From NCBI GenBank assembly GCA_030149815.1, contig JASLHI010000027.1, positions 1 to 64,000 on the forward strand: a DNA stretch of 64,000 bases, in the 5' to 3' direction. Shown here in pieces: positions 7,526 to 16,499 of this stretch. A program made the translations under genes and the position numbers. The notes beneath the pieces were generated by a model. That model worked only from the letters and a program-made list of their open reading frames with translations, had not been told where the DNA came from and did not search any database. Within the stretch, counting starts at the first letter, position 1. The number at the start of each line of letters is the position of its first letter. The stretch is from Aquirhabdus sp. (GTDB lineage Bacteria > Pseudomonadota > Gammaproteobacteria > Pseudomonadales > Moraxellaceae).

Positions 7526-9949
7526 TTAAAATACGCGACCAATCGCAAACTGGAAACGCTCAATCTGGTCACCCGGCTTGGAGTTAATCGGTTGGGCGTA
7601 ACTCAGTGCAATTGGCCCAATCAAAGTAATCCATGTAATACCGAAGCCAGCACTATATCTAAAGTTATCAGTACCAAACTTATAATTACTTGCCGATGTG
7701 TTTGTCACACCTGATGTATCAAACACCTGTCCACCTTCAAAGAACAAGACCGGACGAATTTGTCTTGCCCAATCTCCGGCATACGGAATCGGCAAGACTA
7801 ACTCAAGTCCACCCGTAATCATCGCATTACCACCAACTGACTCTGGATCTGGATCCGGACAAGTTGATGTTCCACCATTACAATAACCAATTCCGTTACT
7901 TAAAGGTCCAAGCGTATAATCTCGATAACCTCGGACAGAACCATAACCACCTGCAAAATAGTTCTTCCAAAATGGCAAATCATGTCCAATACCAAGCTTG
8001 GCGTATGCTCTCAATATAAAACCATCGAGATAATGCGTTGGAAGAGACATAAATGTCTGTCCAGTATATGTAACACGTTGATACTGTACATCACTACCCG
8101 GAACTGTCGTATCCAATGAAATCTGATGCGATGTCCCGCTCGTCGCAAGAACAGGACGATTAAGCGTATTGTAAGCCCATGAAAGACTTAAATTATATGT
8201 CAAGAAATTTTTATTATAAATTGGCGCAGCAGGATCACCTGACTGATTCGCTGCTCCATTCGATGTTAAGTAATCTTGCGCCACTTTCGAAACAAACTCT
8301 GTGGTTCGAATATCTGTATTATCAATATTTAAAGTTGCACTGACATTTTTGGTTTCATCCACAGGATAACCAAACGTCATTGATGCACCTTGCGAATCTG
8401 TGTAGTAACGCTGTACGCTCAAAGAAGAATCAAGTTTAGTATTTCGTACATAGAGATTAAAACCACGGCTCACACCATCAGGCGTAAAATACGGATCAAG
8501 TACGTTAAGGTTATAATTATCTAAAGTTTGAGAACGGGTAATATCTAGACCAACTTGATTACCAGTACCAAAAAAGTTAGTTTGGTTAATCCCGAACTGG
8601 AAAGTAATCCCGCCATATTGAGAGTAACCTACAGAAATACTACTGCTTCCTGATGGTTGTTCTTCAACGTTCACGTTCACATCAACCTGATCACTCGTAT
8701 TCGGAACACGCACGGTATCAATAGTCACCGTCTTGAAGAATCCAGTACGCTCTAAACGAGTTTTAGAGAGATCAATCTTGTCATTTGATGCAAGCGAACC
8801 TTCAAGCTGACGCATTTCACGACGAAGGACATTATCAGCAGTCTTTTCGTTACCTTTAAAATTAATCCGACGAACATAAACCTGTTTACCTGGATTAACC
8901 GCATAGTTCATGGTGACCGTTTTTGTGGTTTCATCAATTTCTGGAATCGCACTAATATCAGCAAAATAATATCCGCTATTTCCATACTTTTTACCCAGCA
9001 ACACTTTAGTTGCAACGACTTGCTCTTGTGAAAATGTCGTACCTGGCTTATAAACAATCAATTGTTTTAAGTCATCGGGCTTAAATAGTGTTTCGCCAAC
9101 AAACTTGGTTTCACCAAATTTATATTGGGCGCCTTCCGTCACACTGACTTCAATAAAAATCGTCTTTTTATCTTCACTGATATTCAGTTGCGCGCTATTC
9201 AATGCGTAATGGATATAACCTTTATTCAAATACAACGCTTTTAAATTTTCTAAGCTCGTATTCATCTTTTCACGCGCATAGCGATCATCGCGCGTCAAAA
9301 TTGATGACCAACTACTCGATTTAATATCAAATGCGCGTTTAATTTCATCATCAGAAAACACATGATTACCGATGACTTGAATATTAAAAACTTTCGCCGC
9401 ATCGCCTTCATATATTTTGAAAGTGACATCCGCGCGATTGTTTGGTTTAGCGGTGGTTTCAATGGTTACTTGAGCATTGTAGCGGCCTTGTTGAATATAC
9501 TGTTGCTCAAGCTCATTCTTGACGACTTGTAATGAAGAGCGCTTTAACAACTCTCCTTCATTAATACCGCCACTTTTAAGACCTTTTAACAGTGAGTCAG
9601 AAGGAATGAGTTTGTTCCCTCTCAAAGTAATCGATGCAATAACTGGACGCTCGATTACTTTAAAAACAAGGATGTCTTGATCACGTGAAGCTTGAACATC
9701 ATCAAAATTTCCGCTGGCGTATAGCACACGAATCGCATCTGCGGTTTTTTGATCAGTAATCGTATCTCCGCTCGCAATCGGTAATAACGAAGCAATACTC
9801 GCTTGAGACAAGCGAACTAAACCATCAATCCGAATATCTTTCGCAACAAAACTATTAGGTGCTGTTTCAGCATAAGCAATCATAGGAATTGCTGCAGCCA
9901 TCGTACAGGTCGCTATTGCTAAGGGCAGTAGTGCTAAAGGATGCTTCAT
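7526..9949 (-). CDS. bamA: Outer membrane protein assembly factor BamA
   Basis: Central Omp85 component of the outer-membrane beta-barrel insertion machine. The product has 807 residues: a signal peptide (cleavage near AYA), five POTRA domains (from FVAKDIRIDGLVRLS to about residue 425) and a C-terminal 16-strand barrel. The barrel shows the GGYGSVRGYRDYTLGP motif of loop 6 (VRGY rather than the usual VRGF) and ends in a terminal phenylalanine (FAIGRVF), the barrel signature. It lies directly upstream of skp, with rseP before it. Confidence 0.98.
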   Translation of the reverse strand: MKHPLALLPLAIATCTMAAAIPMIAYAETAPNSFVAKDIRIDGLVRLSQASIASLLPIASGDTITDQKTADAIRVLYASGNFDDVQASRDQDILVFKVIERPVIASITLRGNKLIPSDSLLKGLKSGGINEGELLKRSSLQVVKNELEQQYIQQGRYNAQVTIETTAKPNNRADVTFKIYEGDAAKVFNIQVIGNHVFSDDEIKRAFDIKSSSWSSILTRDDRYAREKMNTSLENLKALYLNKGYIHYALNSAQLNISEDKKTIFIEVSVTEGAQYKFGETKFVGETLFKPDDLKQLIVYKPGTTFSQEQVVATKVLLGKKYGNSGYYFADISAIPEIDETTKTVTMNYAVNPGKQVYVRRINFKGNEKTADNVLRREMRQLEGSLASNDKIDLSKTRLERTGFFKTVTIDTVRVPNTSDQVDVNVNVEEQPSGSSSISVGYSQYGGITFQFGINQTNFFGTGNQVGLDITRSQTLDNYNLNVLDPYFTPDGVSRGFNLYVRNTKLDSSLSVQRYYTDSQGASMTFGYPVDETKNVSATLNIDNTDIRTTEFVSKVAQDYLTSNGAANQSGDPAAPIYNKNFLTYNLSLSWAYNTLNRPVLATSGTSHQISLDTTVPGSDVQYQRVTYTGQTFMSLPTHYLDGFILRAYAKLGIGHDLPFWKNYFAGGYGSVRGYRDYTLGPLSNGIGYCNGGTSTCPDPDPESVGGNAMITGGLELVLPIPYAGDWARQIRPVLFFEGGQVFDTSGVTNTSASNYKFGTDNFRYSAGFGITWITLIGPIALSYAQPINSKPGDQIERFQFAIGRVF

Positions 9950-10011
9950 GCCAACATTATCCGCTTCAAACTAAAAATTTTAAGAAAACCTAACACGCGC
10001 CAATGAACAAA

Positions 10012-11376
10012 CTAAAATAACCGTGTTAAATCATTAAATATCGCAACAATCATCAGCATGCCCAGCATAGCGAGACCGATACGCAAACCCATTTGTTGAA
10101 AGCGCTCTGAAACAGGGCGCCCAATCACCGCTTCAATTGTAAAATACACAAACTGCCCACCATCCAAAATTGGAATTGGCAATAAATTCAAAATCCCTAA
10201 GCTCACGCTCATCACCGCCATAAAACCAACAAAAGCCTGCCACCCCATATGTGCAGTATGTCCTGCAACTTTGGCAATCGTGATCGGTCCAGAAATATTA
10301 TTTAACCCAATCAAACCACTCAACATTTTCCAAAATGACGTAATGGTCAATGCTGATAAGTTCCATGTCTTCTGAATGGCAAGAGTCAATGCTGTCAACG
10401 GATCATGCTGAATAATTTGCTTATATTCCGCAGGAATTTGGTAGTTTTGACTCTTATCAACTTGAGGAAGAATTCCTAACAAGCCCATTTTTACACCAAA
10501 ATCATCTCGCTTTGCTGCGGGTGTTAATTTTAAAACTTGCTCAGCACCCTTACGTTCAACGACAACAGACAAAGTTTGCTCAGGATGTGCGTGAATAAAT
10601 CTGGTCAATGACAACCAATCCGTGACTGGCGAACCATCGATACTCACAAAACGATCACCAACCTGAAGACCTTGCTTTGCACCAGCACCATCTGATTGAA
10701 CTTCTCCAACCACCGCATCAATTTTTGGTTGATAAGGGTAAAAACCTAATTGAGCTAAAGGATCTGCACCACTGCTTCGTAGAAAATTCTTGATTGGAAG
10801 CTGGTAAGTAGCATCATGACCCAGATGATTGACAGTTAAAGTAATATGACCCGTCTCCCCCATACGCTCAATCAACGCGTAATTCAATTTTTCCCAATCA
10901 AGTGCAGATCGACCATCCACAGCAGTAATGAGATCTCCAACCTGCACACCCGCAATCGCAGCGGGCGAATGAGGTTCTACCTGCCAAATTCGCGTATTAA
11001 TTTGCTCACTTTGCGGTAAATATAAAATCCAGAATAGGAAAATTGCAAACAACAAATTAATCAATGGCCCTGCCGCAACAACTGCCATGCGAACTAAAGG
11101 GGGTTGGCGATTAAAAGCTCGGGGGATATCCTCTTCTGGAACCTCGCCTTCTCGCTCATCAGCCATTCGAACAAAACCACCTAATGGAATTACGGCGAAT
11201 TGATAGAGTACGCCGTCTTTTCCACGTCGTTTCAATAATGCAGGTCCAAAACCAATTGAAAAAGTGAGAACTTTAATCCCAAATCGCCGAGCTACCCAAA
11301 AATGGCCAAACTCATGGATTGCCACTAAAGGCCCCAAAAGGAGTAAGGCTGCAAGGACGATTTGAAAAAAACTCAT
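10012..11376 (-). CDS. rseP: Site-2 intramembrane zinc metalloprotease RseP
   Basis: Cleaves the membrane-embedded anti-sigma factor to release the envelope-stress sigma factor. The 454-residue protein has the HEFGH zinc motif in the first membrane helix (AIHEFGHFWVARRFGIKV), two PDZ domains in the periplasmic part (around EPHSPAAIAGVQVGDLI and VGEVQSDGAGAKQGLQVGD), and the second active-site motif PILDGGQF near the C-terminus with its Asp ligand. The position between dxr and bamA is the conserved arrangement. Confidence 0.97.
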   Translation of the reverse strand: MSFFQIVLAALLLLGPLVAIHEFGHFWVARRFGIKVLTFSIGFGPALLKRRGKDGVLYQFAVIPLGGFVRMADEREGEVPEEDIPRAFNRQPPLVRMAVVAAGPLINLLFAIFLFWILYLPQSEQINTRIWQVEPHSPAAIAGVQVGDLITAVDGRSALDWEKLNYALIERMGETGHITLTVNHLGHDATYQLPIKNFLRSSGADPLAQLGFYPYQPKIDAVVGEVQSDGAGAKQGLQVGDRFVSIDGSPVTDWLSLTRFIHAHPEQTLSVVVERKGAEQVLKLTPAAKRDDFGVKMGLLGILPQVDKSQNYQIPAEYKQIIQHDPLTALTLAIQKTWNLSALTITSFWKMLSGLIGLNNISGPITIAKVAGHTAHMGWQAFVGFMAVMSVSLGILNLLPIPILDGGQFVYFTIEAVIGRPVSERFQQMGLRIGLAMLGMLMIVAIFNDLTRLF

Positions 11377-11422
11377 GAATTCGCGTATTTACCTAGTAAA
11401 AATCAATAACTATGAACCTTTT

Positions 11423-12658
11423 CTACAATAGATTCTGTGCAATCTGTCTTGCAGTAGAGTCGTAATGCAGGATTGTGGCAAGGTCTCGTGCTGGGATCAT
11501 CGGTAGTTGTGTAATAACTGACTCAATAATGCGAGGAATTTCACAAAATTTGATCTTTTTGGCTAGAAATGCAGCAACAGCAACTTCATTCGCTGCATTG
11601 AGCACTGCTGGGGTTGTTCCGCCCGCTTGCATTGCTTCCCGCGCTAAACGTATACAGGGAAAACGAACCTCATCGGGCTTTTCAAAATGAAGTGTCGCCA
11701 CCTGAAATAAATCTAAAGGAGCAACACCCGCATCAATTCGTTGAGGCCATGCTAATGCATGCGCAATCGGCGTACACATATCAGGATTACCCATCTGCGC
11801 TAACGTTGAACCATCCACATATTGCACCAGAGAATGAATAATACTTTGTGGATGTACAACCACTGTCACTCGTTCAGGCGGCAAATCAAACAAATGACAT
11901 GCTTCAATCAGCTCCAAGCCTTTATTCATTAATGTGGCGGAATCAACAGAAATTTTCTGACCCATTACCCAATTTGGATGCTTACACGCTTGTTCAGGCG
12001 TAACTTGCTCTAGCTGCTGCAAATCAAATTGTCGGAAAGGTCCGCCTGACGCGGTGAGTAGAATCTGTGATACACCTGCACGAGATGATTGATTTTGAAA
12101 GCGCTCAGAAGTTTGGAAATAATCAGTGGGTAAGCATTGGAAAATTGCATTATGTTCCGAATCGACAGGGAGTAACATCGCCCCCGAACGATGTACACAA
12201 TCCATGAATAGATTGCCTGCCATGACGAGCGCTTCTTTATTTGCAAGCAAAACGCGTTTACCCGCTTGCACTGCCGCAAGCGTCGGCTCAAGACCTGCTG
12301 CACCCACAATTGCAGCCATAACAACATCCACATCAGGATGTGATGCAATCTGCTTTAAGCCGAGCTCCCCTTCAAGGATTGTTGGTATTTGTGCATCAGG
12401 GAATCTATGTCTTAAATCTTTCGCAAATGCTTCACCCTGATCCGCCGGTACAGAGACATAACTCGGATGATATGTTGCACATAACTCAGCAAGCTGATCT
12501 AAGCGACTATGACCACTTAATGCAAAAACATGATATTGATCGGAATGTAGAGTCAATACTTTAAGCGTACTTTCCCCGATTGAACCTGTCGCACCTAAAA
12601 TGCACACATTTTGTTTAGGCGACAGCACTGAACTTAAAAGTTTATCGCGGGTTTGCAC
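11423..12658 (-). CDS. dxr: 1-deoxy-D-xylulose 5-phosphate reductoisomerase
   Basis: Second step of the MEP isoprenoid pathway (DXP to MEP, NADPH-dependent). I choose the GTG at 12658 as start because GGAGG lies 9 bp upstream, inside the last codons of cdsA; the longer in-frame ATG at 12682 has no such site. This gives 411 residues. The NADPH-binding GATGSIGESTLKV is near the N-terminus. Metal and substrate residues are in ANKEALVMAG, PVDSEHNAIFQCL and SVDSATLMNKGLELIEA. The gene starts just after the cdsA stop codon, so reinitiation is likely. Confidence 0.95.
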   Translation of the reverse strand: MQTRDKLLSSVLSPKQNVCILGATGSIGESTLKVLTLHSDQYHVFALSGHSRLDQLAELCATYHPSYVSVPADQGEAFAKDLRHRFPDAQIPTILEGELGLKQIASHPDVDVVMAAIVGAAGLEPTLAAVQAGKRVLLANKEALVMAGNLFMDCVHRSGAMLLPVDSEHNAIFQCLPTDYFQTSERFQNQSSRAGVSQILLTASGGPFRQFDLQQLEQVTPEQACKHPNWVMGQKISVDSATLMNKGLELIEACHLFDLPPERVTVVVHPQSIIHSLVQYVDGSTLAQMGNPDMCTPIAHALAWPQRIDAGVAPLDLFQVATLHFEKPDEVRFPCIRLAREAMQAGGTTPAVLNAANEVAVAAFLAKKIKFCEIPRIIESVITQLPMIPARDLATILHYDSTARQIAQNLL

Positions 12659-12660
12659 GA

Positions 12661-13476
12661 CTAGAATCCTCCAGCCAACCAAAATCCCAATGCAAAAACT
12701 GGTGCTGCAGCGAGCAGAGAATCAATCCGATCCAAAACACCACCATGACCAGGTAGCAAACTTCCCGAATCTTTAATATTCGCTTTACGCTTCAGCAATG
12801 ACTCAAATAAATCACCCAAAACGGATGCCAATACAACAATCATGGACAATAGAATAAAACCCACTAAGTTAATGCCAGCCAAATGTCGATAATACGCCAC
12901 GGCAACGATCACACATGTGGTTAGCGCAAGTCCACCGACTAAACCTTCTATCGTTTTATTTGGACTCACATCAGGAATCAGCTTATGTTTACCAAAAGCC
13001 TTGCCTGAAAAATACGCCCCACTATCTGCTACCCAAACCAACGCAAACAAATACATCAACCACCAAGGTGAGCTCGCCCATAAACTATAAATCGCAAGTG
13101 TCGATGCAATAAGGAGCAATACCCCGATCAGTGGCAGCCAGCGTTCAGATGTAATTCCAGCCTGCGGATAACGACGCACCGTGACAAATGCTGACAACCA
13201 GAAAACGGCTGTCACCCCCCATATACTTGGCCAAATCACAGGACAATAACGATTCAAGCCATAAACACTTATCGCAAGTAATACATTGATTGCAACAAAT
13301 AAATTTGGATATTGATAAGGTTGTCCAGCATTTTTACCAAACTTCGTCCACTCTGATGCGCCAACCAATAGCACAACAAGCATGAGCAAAATCATAGGAA
13401 TAGGACTTTTTGTTGCAAACATACAGAGCAATACGATTGCAATTAAAATAAGTCCAGTCCGAATTCGCTCAAGCAT
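12661..13476 (-). CDS. cdsA: Phosphatidate cytidylyltransferase
   Basis: Makes CDP-diacylglycerol from phosphatidate and CTP, the entry point for all phospholipids. The 271-residue integral membrane protein has about eight hydrophobic segments, and the CDP-diglyceride synthase signature appears as GHGGVLDRIDSLLAAAPVFA near the C-terminus, with SPNKTIEGLVGG before it. It sits between uppS and dxr, with an AGGAAC site upstream of the ATG. Confidence 0.96.
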   Translation of the reverse strand: MLERIRTGLILIAIVLLCMFATKSPIPMILLMLVVLLVGASEWTKFGKNAGQPYQYPNLFVAINVLLAISVYGLNRYCPVIWPSIWGVTAVFWLSAFVTVRRYPQAGITSERWLPLIGVLLLIASTLAIYSLWASSPWWLMYLFALVWVADSGAYFSGKAFGKHKLIPDVSPNKTIEGLVGGLALTTCVIVAVAYYRHLAGINLVGFILLSMIVVLASVLGDLFESLLKRKANIKDSGSLLPGHGGVLDRIDSLLAAAPVFALGFWLAGGF

Positions 13477-13486
13477 TGTGATGTTC

Positions 13487-14281
13487 CTAGTGTGAATTAT
13501 TATTGGATTTTAGATCAGATTTATACTCGGAAACCTGCTCACTTGTACGCCCAAAACGACGTTCACGAAATGAAAACTGACCTAATGCACGATCAAACTC
13601 GGCTTCATCAAATGCAGGCCATAACGTATCAGTAAAATAGAGTTCAGCATATGCCGACTGCCATAACACAAAGTTTGACAGACGATATTCACCACCTGTA
13701 CGAATTAACAAATCCACAGGGGGTAAATCTCCCATTTCTACACATTGCTGCATACTGACTTCATCAATATCATCGACTGACATTGCCCCAGCCTGAACGG
13801 CCTGTGCCAGTCGTTTTGCAGCTTGTGCCATGTCCCACAAACCACCATAACTAATCGCAATCACCATGATCATTTGGGCATTTGGTGCAGTAACCTTTTC
13901 AGCAGTTTGCATCAACTGCTGCAAGCGCTCAGACATTTTTGAGCGATCACCAATAAAACGCATTGCGATTTTTTGCTCAAGCATGCGAGGCACTTGGTCT
14001 TGAACAACTTGCTCAAACAGCTTCATCAAAAGCTCAACTTCATCTGGCGGTCGACGCCAGTTTTCACTTGAGAATGCAAATACTGTCAATACCTCAATCC
14101 CGACTTTACGTGCATGTTGCGTGATGAGATCAAGCTGATCCTTACCCGCCACATGACCACCACCATCTGATAAATGATGTTGGCGACCATAGCGATTGTT
14201 ACCATCCATAATGATGGCAACATGACGCGGCAAGTTCGGGAGATATCCTTTCGGACGATCTGTTAAGTCAGGTGCAGACAA
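13487..14281 (-). CDS. uppS: Isoprenyl transferase (undecaprenyl diphosphate synthase)
   Basis: Cis-prenyl transferase that makes the C55 carrier lipid for peptidoglycan and O-antigen. The 264-residue protein shows HVAIIMDGNNRYGRQ (pyrophosphate-binding Asp), GGGHVAGKDQL, TVFAFSSENWRRP, and the late DLLIRTGGEYRLSNFVLWQSAYAE segment that binds IPP. It lies 5 bp from frr and just upstream of cdsA, as in the conserved cluster. Confidence 0.97.
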   Translation of the reverse strand: MSAPDLTDRPKGYLPNLPRHVAIIMDGNNRYGRQHHLSDGGGHVAGKDQLDLITQHARKVGIEVLTVFAFSSENWRRPPDEVELLMKLFEQVVQDQVPRMLEQKIAMRFIGDRSKMSERLQQLMQTAEKVTAPNAQMIMVIAISYGGLWDMAQAAKRLAQAVQAGAMSVDDIDEVSMQQCVEMGDLPPVDLLIRTGGEYRLSNFVLWQSAYAELYFTDTLWPAFDEAEFDRALGQFSFRERRFGRTSEQVSEYKSDLKSNNNSH

Positions 14282-14286
14282 GAGAA

Positions 14287-14841
14287 TTAAACCTGCAATA
14301 ATTCGGCTTCTTTTGCCGCTAACTGTTTTTCGATTTCAGCAATGTATTTGTCTGTCAATTTCTGGACTTCATCGTTAGTACGACGTTCATCATCTTCAGA
14401 AATTTCTTTTTCTTTCAATAAATCTTTCACATCACCCAAGATATCACGACGAATATTACGAACAGCAACGCGTGCATTTTCTGCTTCAGCGCGTGCGAGT
14501 TTCTGCATATTTTTACGAGTTTCTTCGGTTAATGCTGGCAGCGGAACACGAATCACATCACCAGAGATCGGATTTAAACCCAAATCGCTTTCACGAATCG
14601 CTTTATCAACCGCCCCGACCATACTGCGCTCAAAAGGCTGTACGATTAAAGTACGTGAATCATCAACACCAACGTTGGCAACCTGATTCAACGGTACATC
14701 TGAGCCATAGTAAGGCACCATGACATCTTTGAGCATTGCAGGATGCGCACGGCCTGTACGAACACGAGAAAACCCAGCCTCAAGTGAATCAAGGCTCTTC
14801 TTCATCCGAATTTCGCCATCTTTTTTCAAATCATTTAACAT
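14287..14841 (-). CDS. frr: Ribosome recycling factor
   Basis: Splits post-termination ribosomes together with EF-G. The start at 14841 (MLNDLKKDGE) has AAGGAA a few bases upstream and gives 184 residues, the usual RRF length; an in-frame ATG at 14907 would add 22 residues not found in the family. Family motifs include FSRVRTGRAHPAML, PLNQVANV, LIVQPFERSMV, and the helical C-terminus with EKEISEDDERRTNDEVQKLTD. It is followed closely by uppS. Confidence 0.97.
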   Translation of the reverse strand: MLNDLKKDGEIRMKKSLDSLEAGFSRVRTGRAHPAMLKDVMVPYYGSDVPLNQVANVGVDDSRTLIVQPFERSMVGAVDKAIRESDLGLNPISGDVIRVPLPALTEETRKNMQKLARAEAENARVAVRNIRRDILGDVKDLLKEKEISEDDERRTNDEVQKLTDKYIAEIEKQLAAKEAELLQV

Positions 14842-14972
14842 ATTCATTTCCTTCATTTTGGATACGTTCTTTAATGTGCTTATACGCTTTATCAGCATTG
14901 ACCTCAAAGCAACTCATCAAACAAAAAACGCATCACGACTATTCAAAATAAAACTCCGTCAACAACGATCAA

Positions 14973-15704
14973 TTATTGAGTTTTACCAACTCGTGTTCCT
15001 TCATTACCACCCATGACCACATTGAGCAAAGCTCCCGCTTTATTCATGTTAAACACTTGAAGTGGCACATCATGGTCACGGCACAAACAGATCGCAGTTA
15101 AATCCATCACTTCCAGCTTTTCATCTAAAACCTGATCAAAGGTTAGACGCTCATAACGCACTGCATCTTCAAATTTATTTGGGTCTTTATTATAGACACC
15201 ATCGACTTTAGTCGCTTTCAGAATCAGATTTGCCTCAATCTCAATGCCACGCAAACATGCAGCAGTATCTGTCGTAAAGAATGGATTGCCCGTACCACCA
15301 ACAAAAATACACACATCGCCTGCTTTCAAGAAACGAATTGCATTGCGGCTGGAATACTGTTCAACCACGCCATTGATCGCAGTTGCTGACATTAAACGTG
15401 TCTTAATATTACGGCGCTCAAGCGCATCGCGCATGGCCAAGCCATTCATTACTGTTGCCAACATGCCCATTTGGTCGCCAGTCACACGACCGACCAAACC
15501 TTCTTTTTGTAGCTGACTACCGCGATAGAGATTACCACCACCAACGACAATACCCACTTGTACGCCTAATCCTACCAAGTGTGCAATAGCCAAACTCATC
15601 TGATCGAGGATATTGGCATCAATCCCCATATCTTTAGTGCCTGCCAATGCCTCACCAGACAGCTTCAATAAAATTCGCGAAAAGCGTGGGCTTTTTTCTG
15701 TCAT
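14973..15704 (-). CDS. pyrH: Uridylate kinase (UMP kinase)
   Basis: Phosphorylates UMP to UDP for pyrimidine nucleotide synthesis. The start at 15704 (MTEKSPRFSR) is supported by GGAG 8 bp upstream, giving 243 residues; a longer ORF to 15755 lacks support. The amino-acid-kinase fold is clear: RILLKLSGEALAG, GIVVGGGNLYRG, VTGDQMGMLATVMNGLA, FVGGTGNPFFTTDTAACLRG and the acceptor region KVDGVYNKDP. It is the second metabolic gene in the rpsB-tsf-pyrH-frr order. Confidence 0.97.
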   Translation of the reverse strand: MTEKSPRFSRILLKLSGEALAGTKDMGIDANILDQMSLAIAHLVGLGVQVGIVVGGGNLYRGSQLQKEGLVGRVTGDQMGMLATVMNGLAMRDALERRNIKTRLMSATAINGVVEQYSSRNAIRFLKAGDVCIFVGGTGNPFFTTDTAACLRGIEIEANLILKATKVDGVYNKDPNKFEDAVRYERLTFDQVLDEKLEVMDLTAICLCRDHDVPLQVFNMNKAGALLNVVMGGNEGTRVGKTQ

Positions 15705-15792
15705 GACGGGCACTCCGAATAGAATAAAACTGGGATTGATAAGGCGCAACAACACGCAATCCTGATCACATCTTTATGCGAGATCGCGCGAA

Positions 15793-15813
15793 CGTAAATC
15801 ACTTTGATTTACG
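15793..15813. repeat. Perfect 9-bp inverted repeat in the pyrH upstream region
   Basis: CGTAAATCA (15793-15801), a CTT loop and TGATTTACG (15805-15813) form a perfect stem. It has no T tract, so it is not a standard terminator. It lies 89 bp upstream of pyrH and 132 bp before the exported-protein gene on the other strand. It could be an operator or leader hairpin; no function can be assigned. Confidence 0.45.
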
Positions 15814-15944
15814 GTGAGGCATGGTAACAAAAGGCAGCGATGAACGTAAGCGGCGACGCACATGATTTTCGGTGTATTTATGGTGTTTATTAGCTAATAT
15901 TAGTTGATCACTTCAGATAAAGTAACTTACCAATAAAATCAAAG

Positions 15945-16400
15945 ATGGGCTTAATGGGCAAGGAAATGCGCAAGCAAACAATCAAATCACTGAGAACACT
16001 CCTACTACTCACCCTCTGCGGCACAAGCCATGCAGAAATGAAAGTTGTACTTACCGATGACACAGGCACAACTTACGCAGTCCAGCCCGAAATTATCAAA
16101 TTTAAAGCTAACAATCGCGAGGTCAAGACGTATAGCTTTCTTAAACTCAAACCAGCACAAGCAAAAACCACACCCGACATAACACTTCAAATAGATTTTG
16201 ATTGTGTCACTCTAAATGGCAAAATCCTTACCCTCATCAAAACAGAACCCAAAACTGGATGGAAATCATTTGATGAACAGGCATCAAGTATGAGTTTCGA
16301 GCGTCCAGACAACTATCAAAACATCATATCAACTAGCACCAATCAACAACTTACCACTCGCGTCTGTGAAATTGCTAAAACAAAAACAGGACACCATTAA
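15945..16400 (+). CDS. Small exported protein of unknown function
   Basis: The product has 151 residues, with an N-terminal signal peptide (hydrophobic LRTLLLLTLCG, likely cleavage after SHA). The mature part is about 120 residues with two cysteines (one in QIDFDCVTLNG, one in TTRVCEIAK) that could form a disulfide. The spacing of a strand plus Cys, a central Trp and a C-terminal Cys loosely recalls small surface-adhesin E-like proteins, which is only a resemblance. It lies on the opposite strand between tsf and pyrH, interrupting an otherwise conserved minus-strand cluster. Alternative in-frame ATGs exist at 15954 and 15966. I do not recognise the family with confidence. Confidence 0.6.
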   Translation: MGLMGKEMRKQTIKSLRTLLLLTLCGTSHAEMKVVLTDDTGTTYAVQPEIIKFKANNREVKTYSFLKLKPAQAKTTPDITLQIDFDCVTLNGKILTLIKTEPKTGWKSFDEQASSMSFERPDNYQNIISTSTNQQLTTRVCEIAKTKTGHH

Positions 16401-16450
16401 GAAAACGACAAGCACCCCTAAAGCCACGAAGCACCAAATCCAAAAAAACA

Positions 16451-16482
16451 AAACCCCGCATAAAGCGAGGTTTGTTTTATTA
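16451..16482. terminator. Bidirectional terminator between the exported-protein gene and tsf
   Basis: AAACCCCGC (16451-16459) pairs with GCGAGGTTT (16465-16473) around an ATAAA loop, with one mismatch. A-rich sequence precedes it and TGTTTTATT follows, so it can act for both converging genes. Confidence 0.7.
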
Positions 16483-16499
16483 GCAATTTAACTTGCTAA

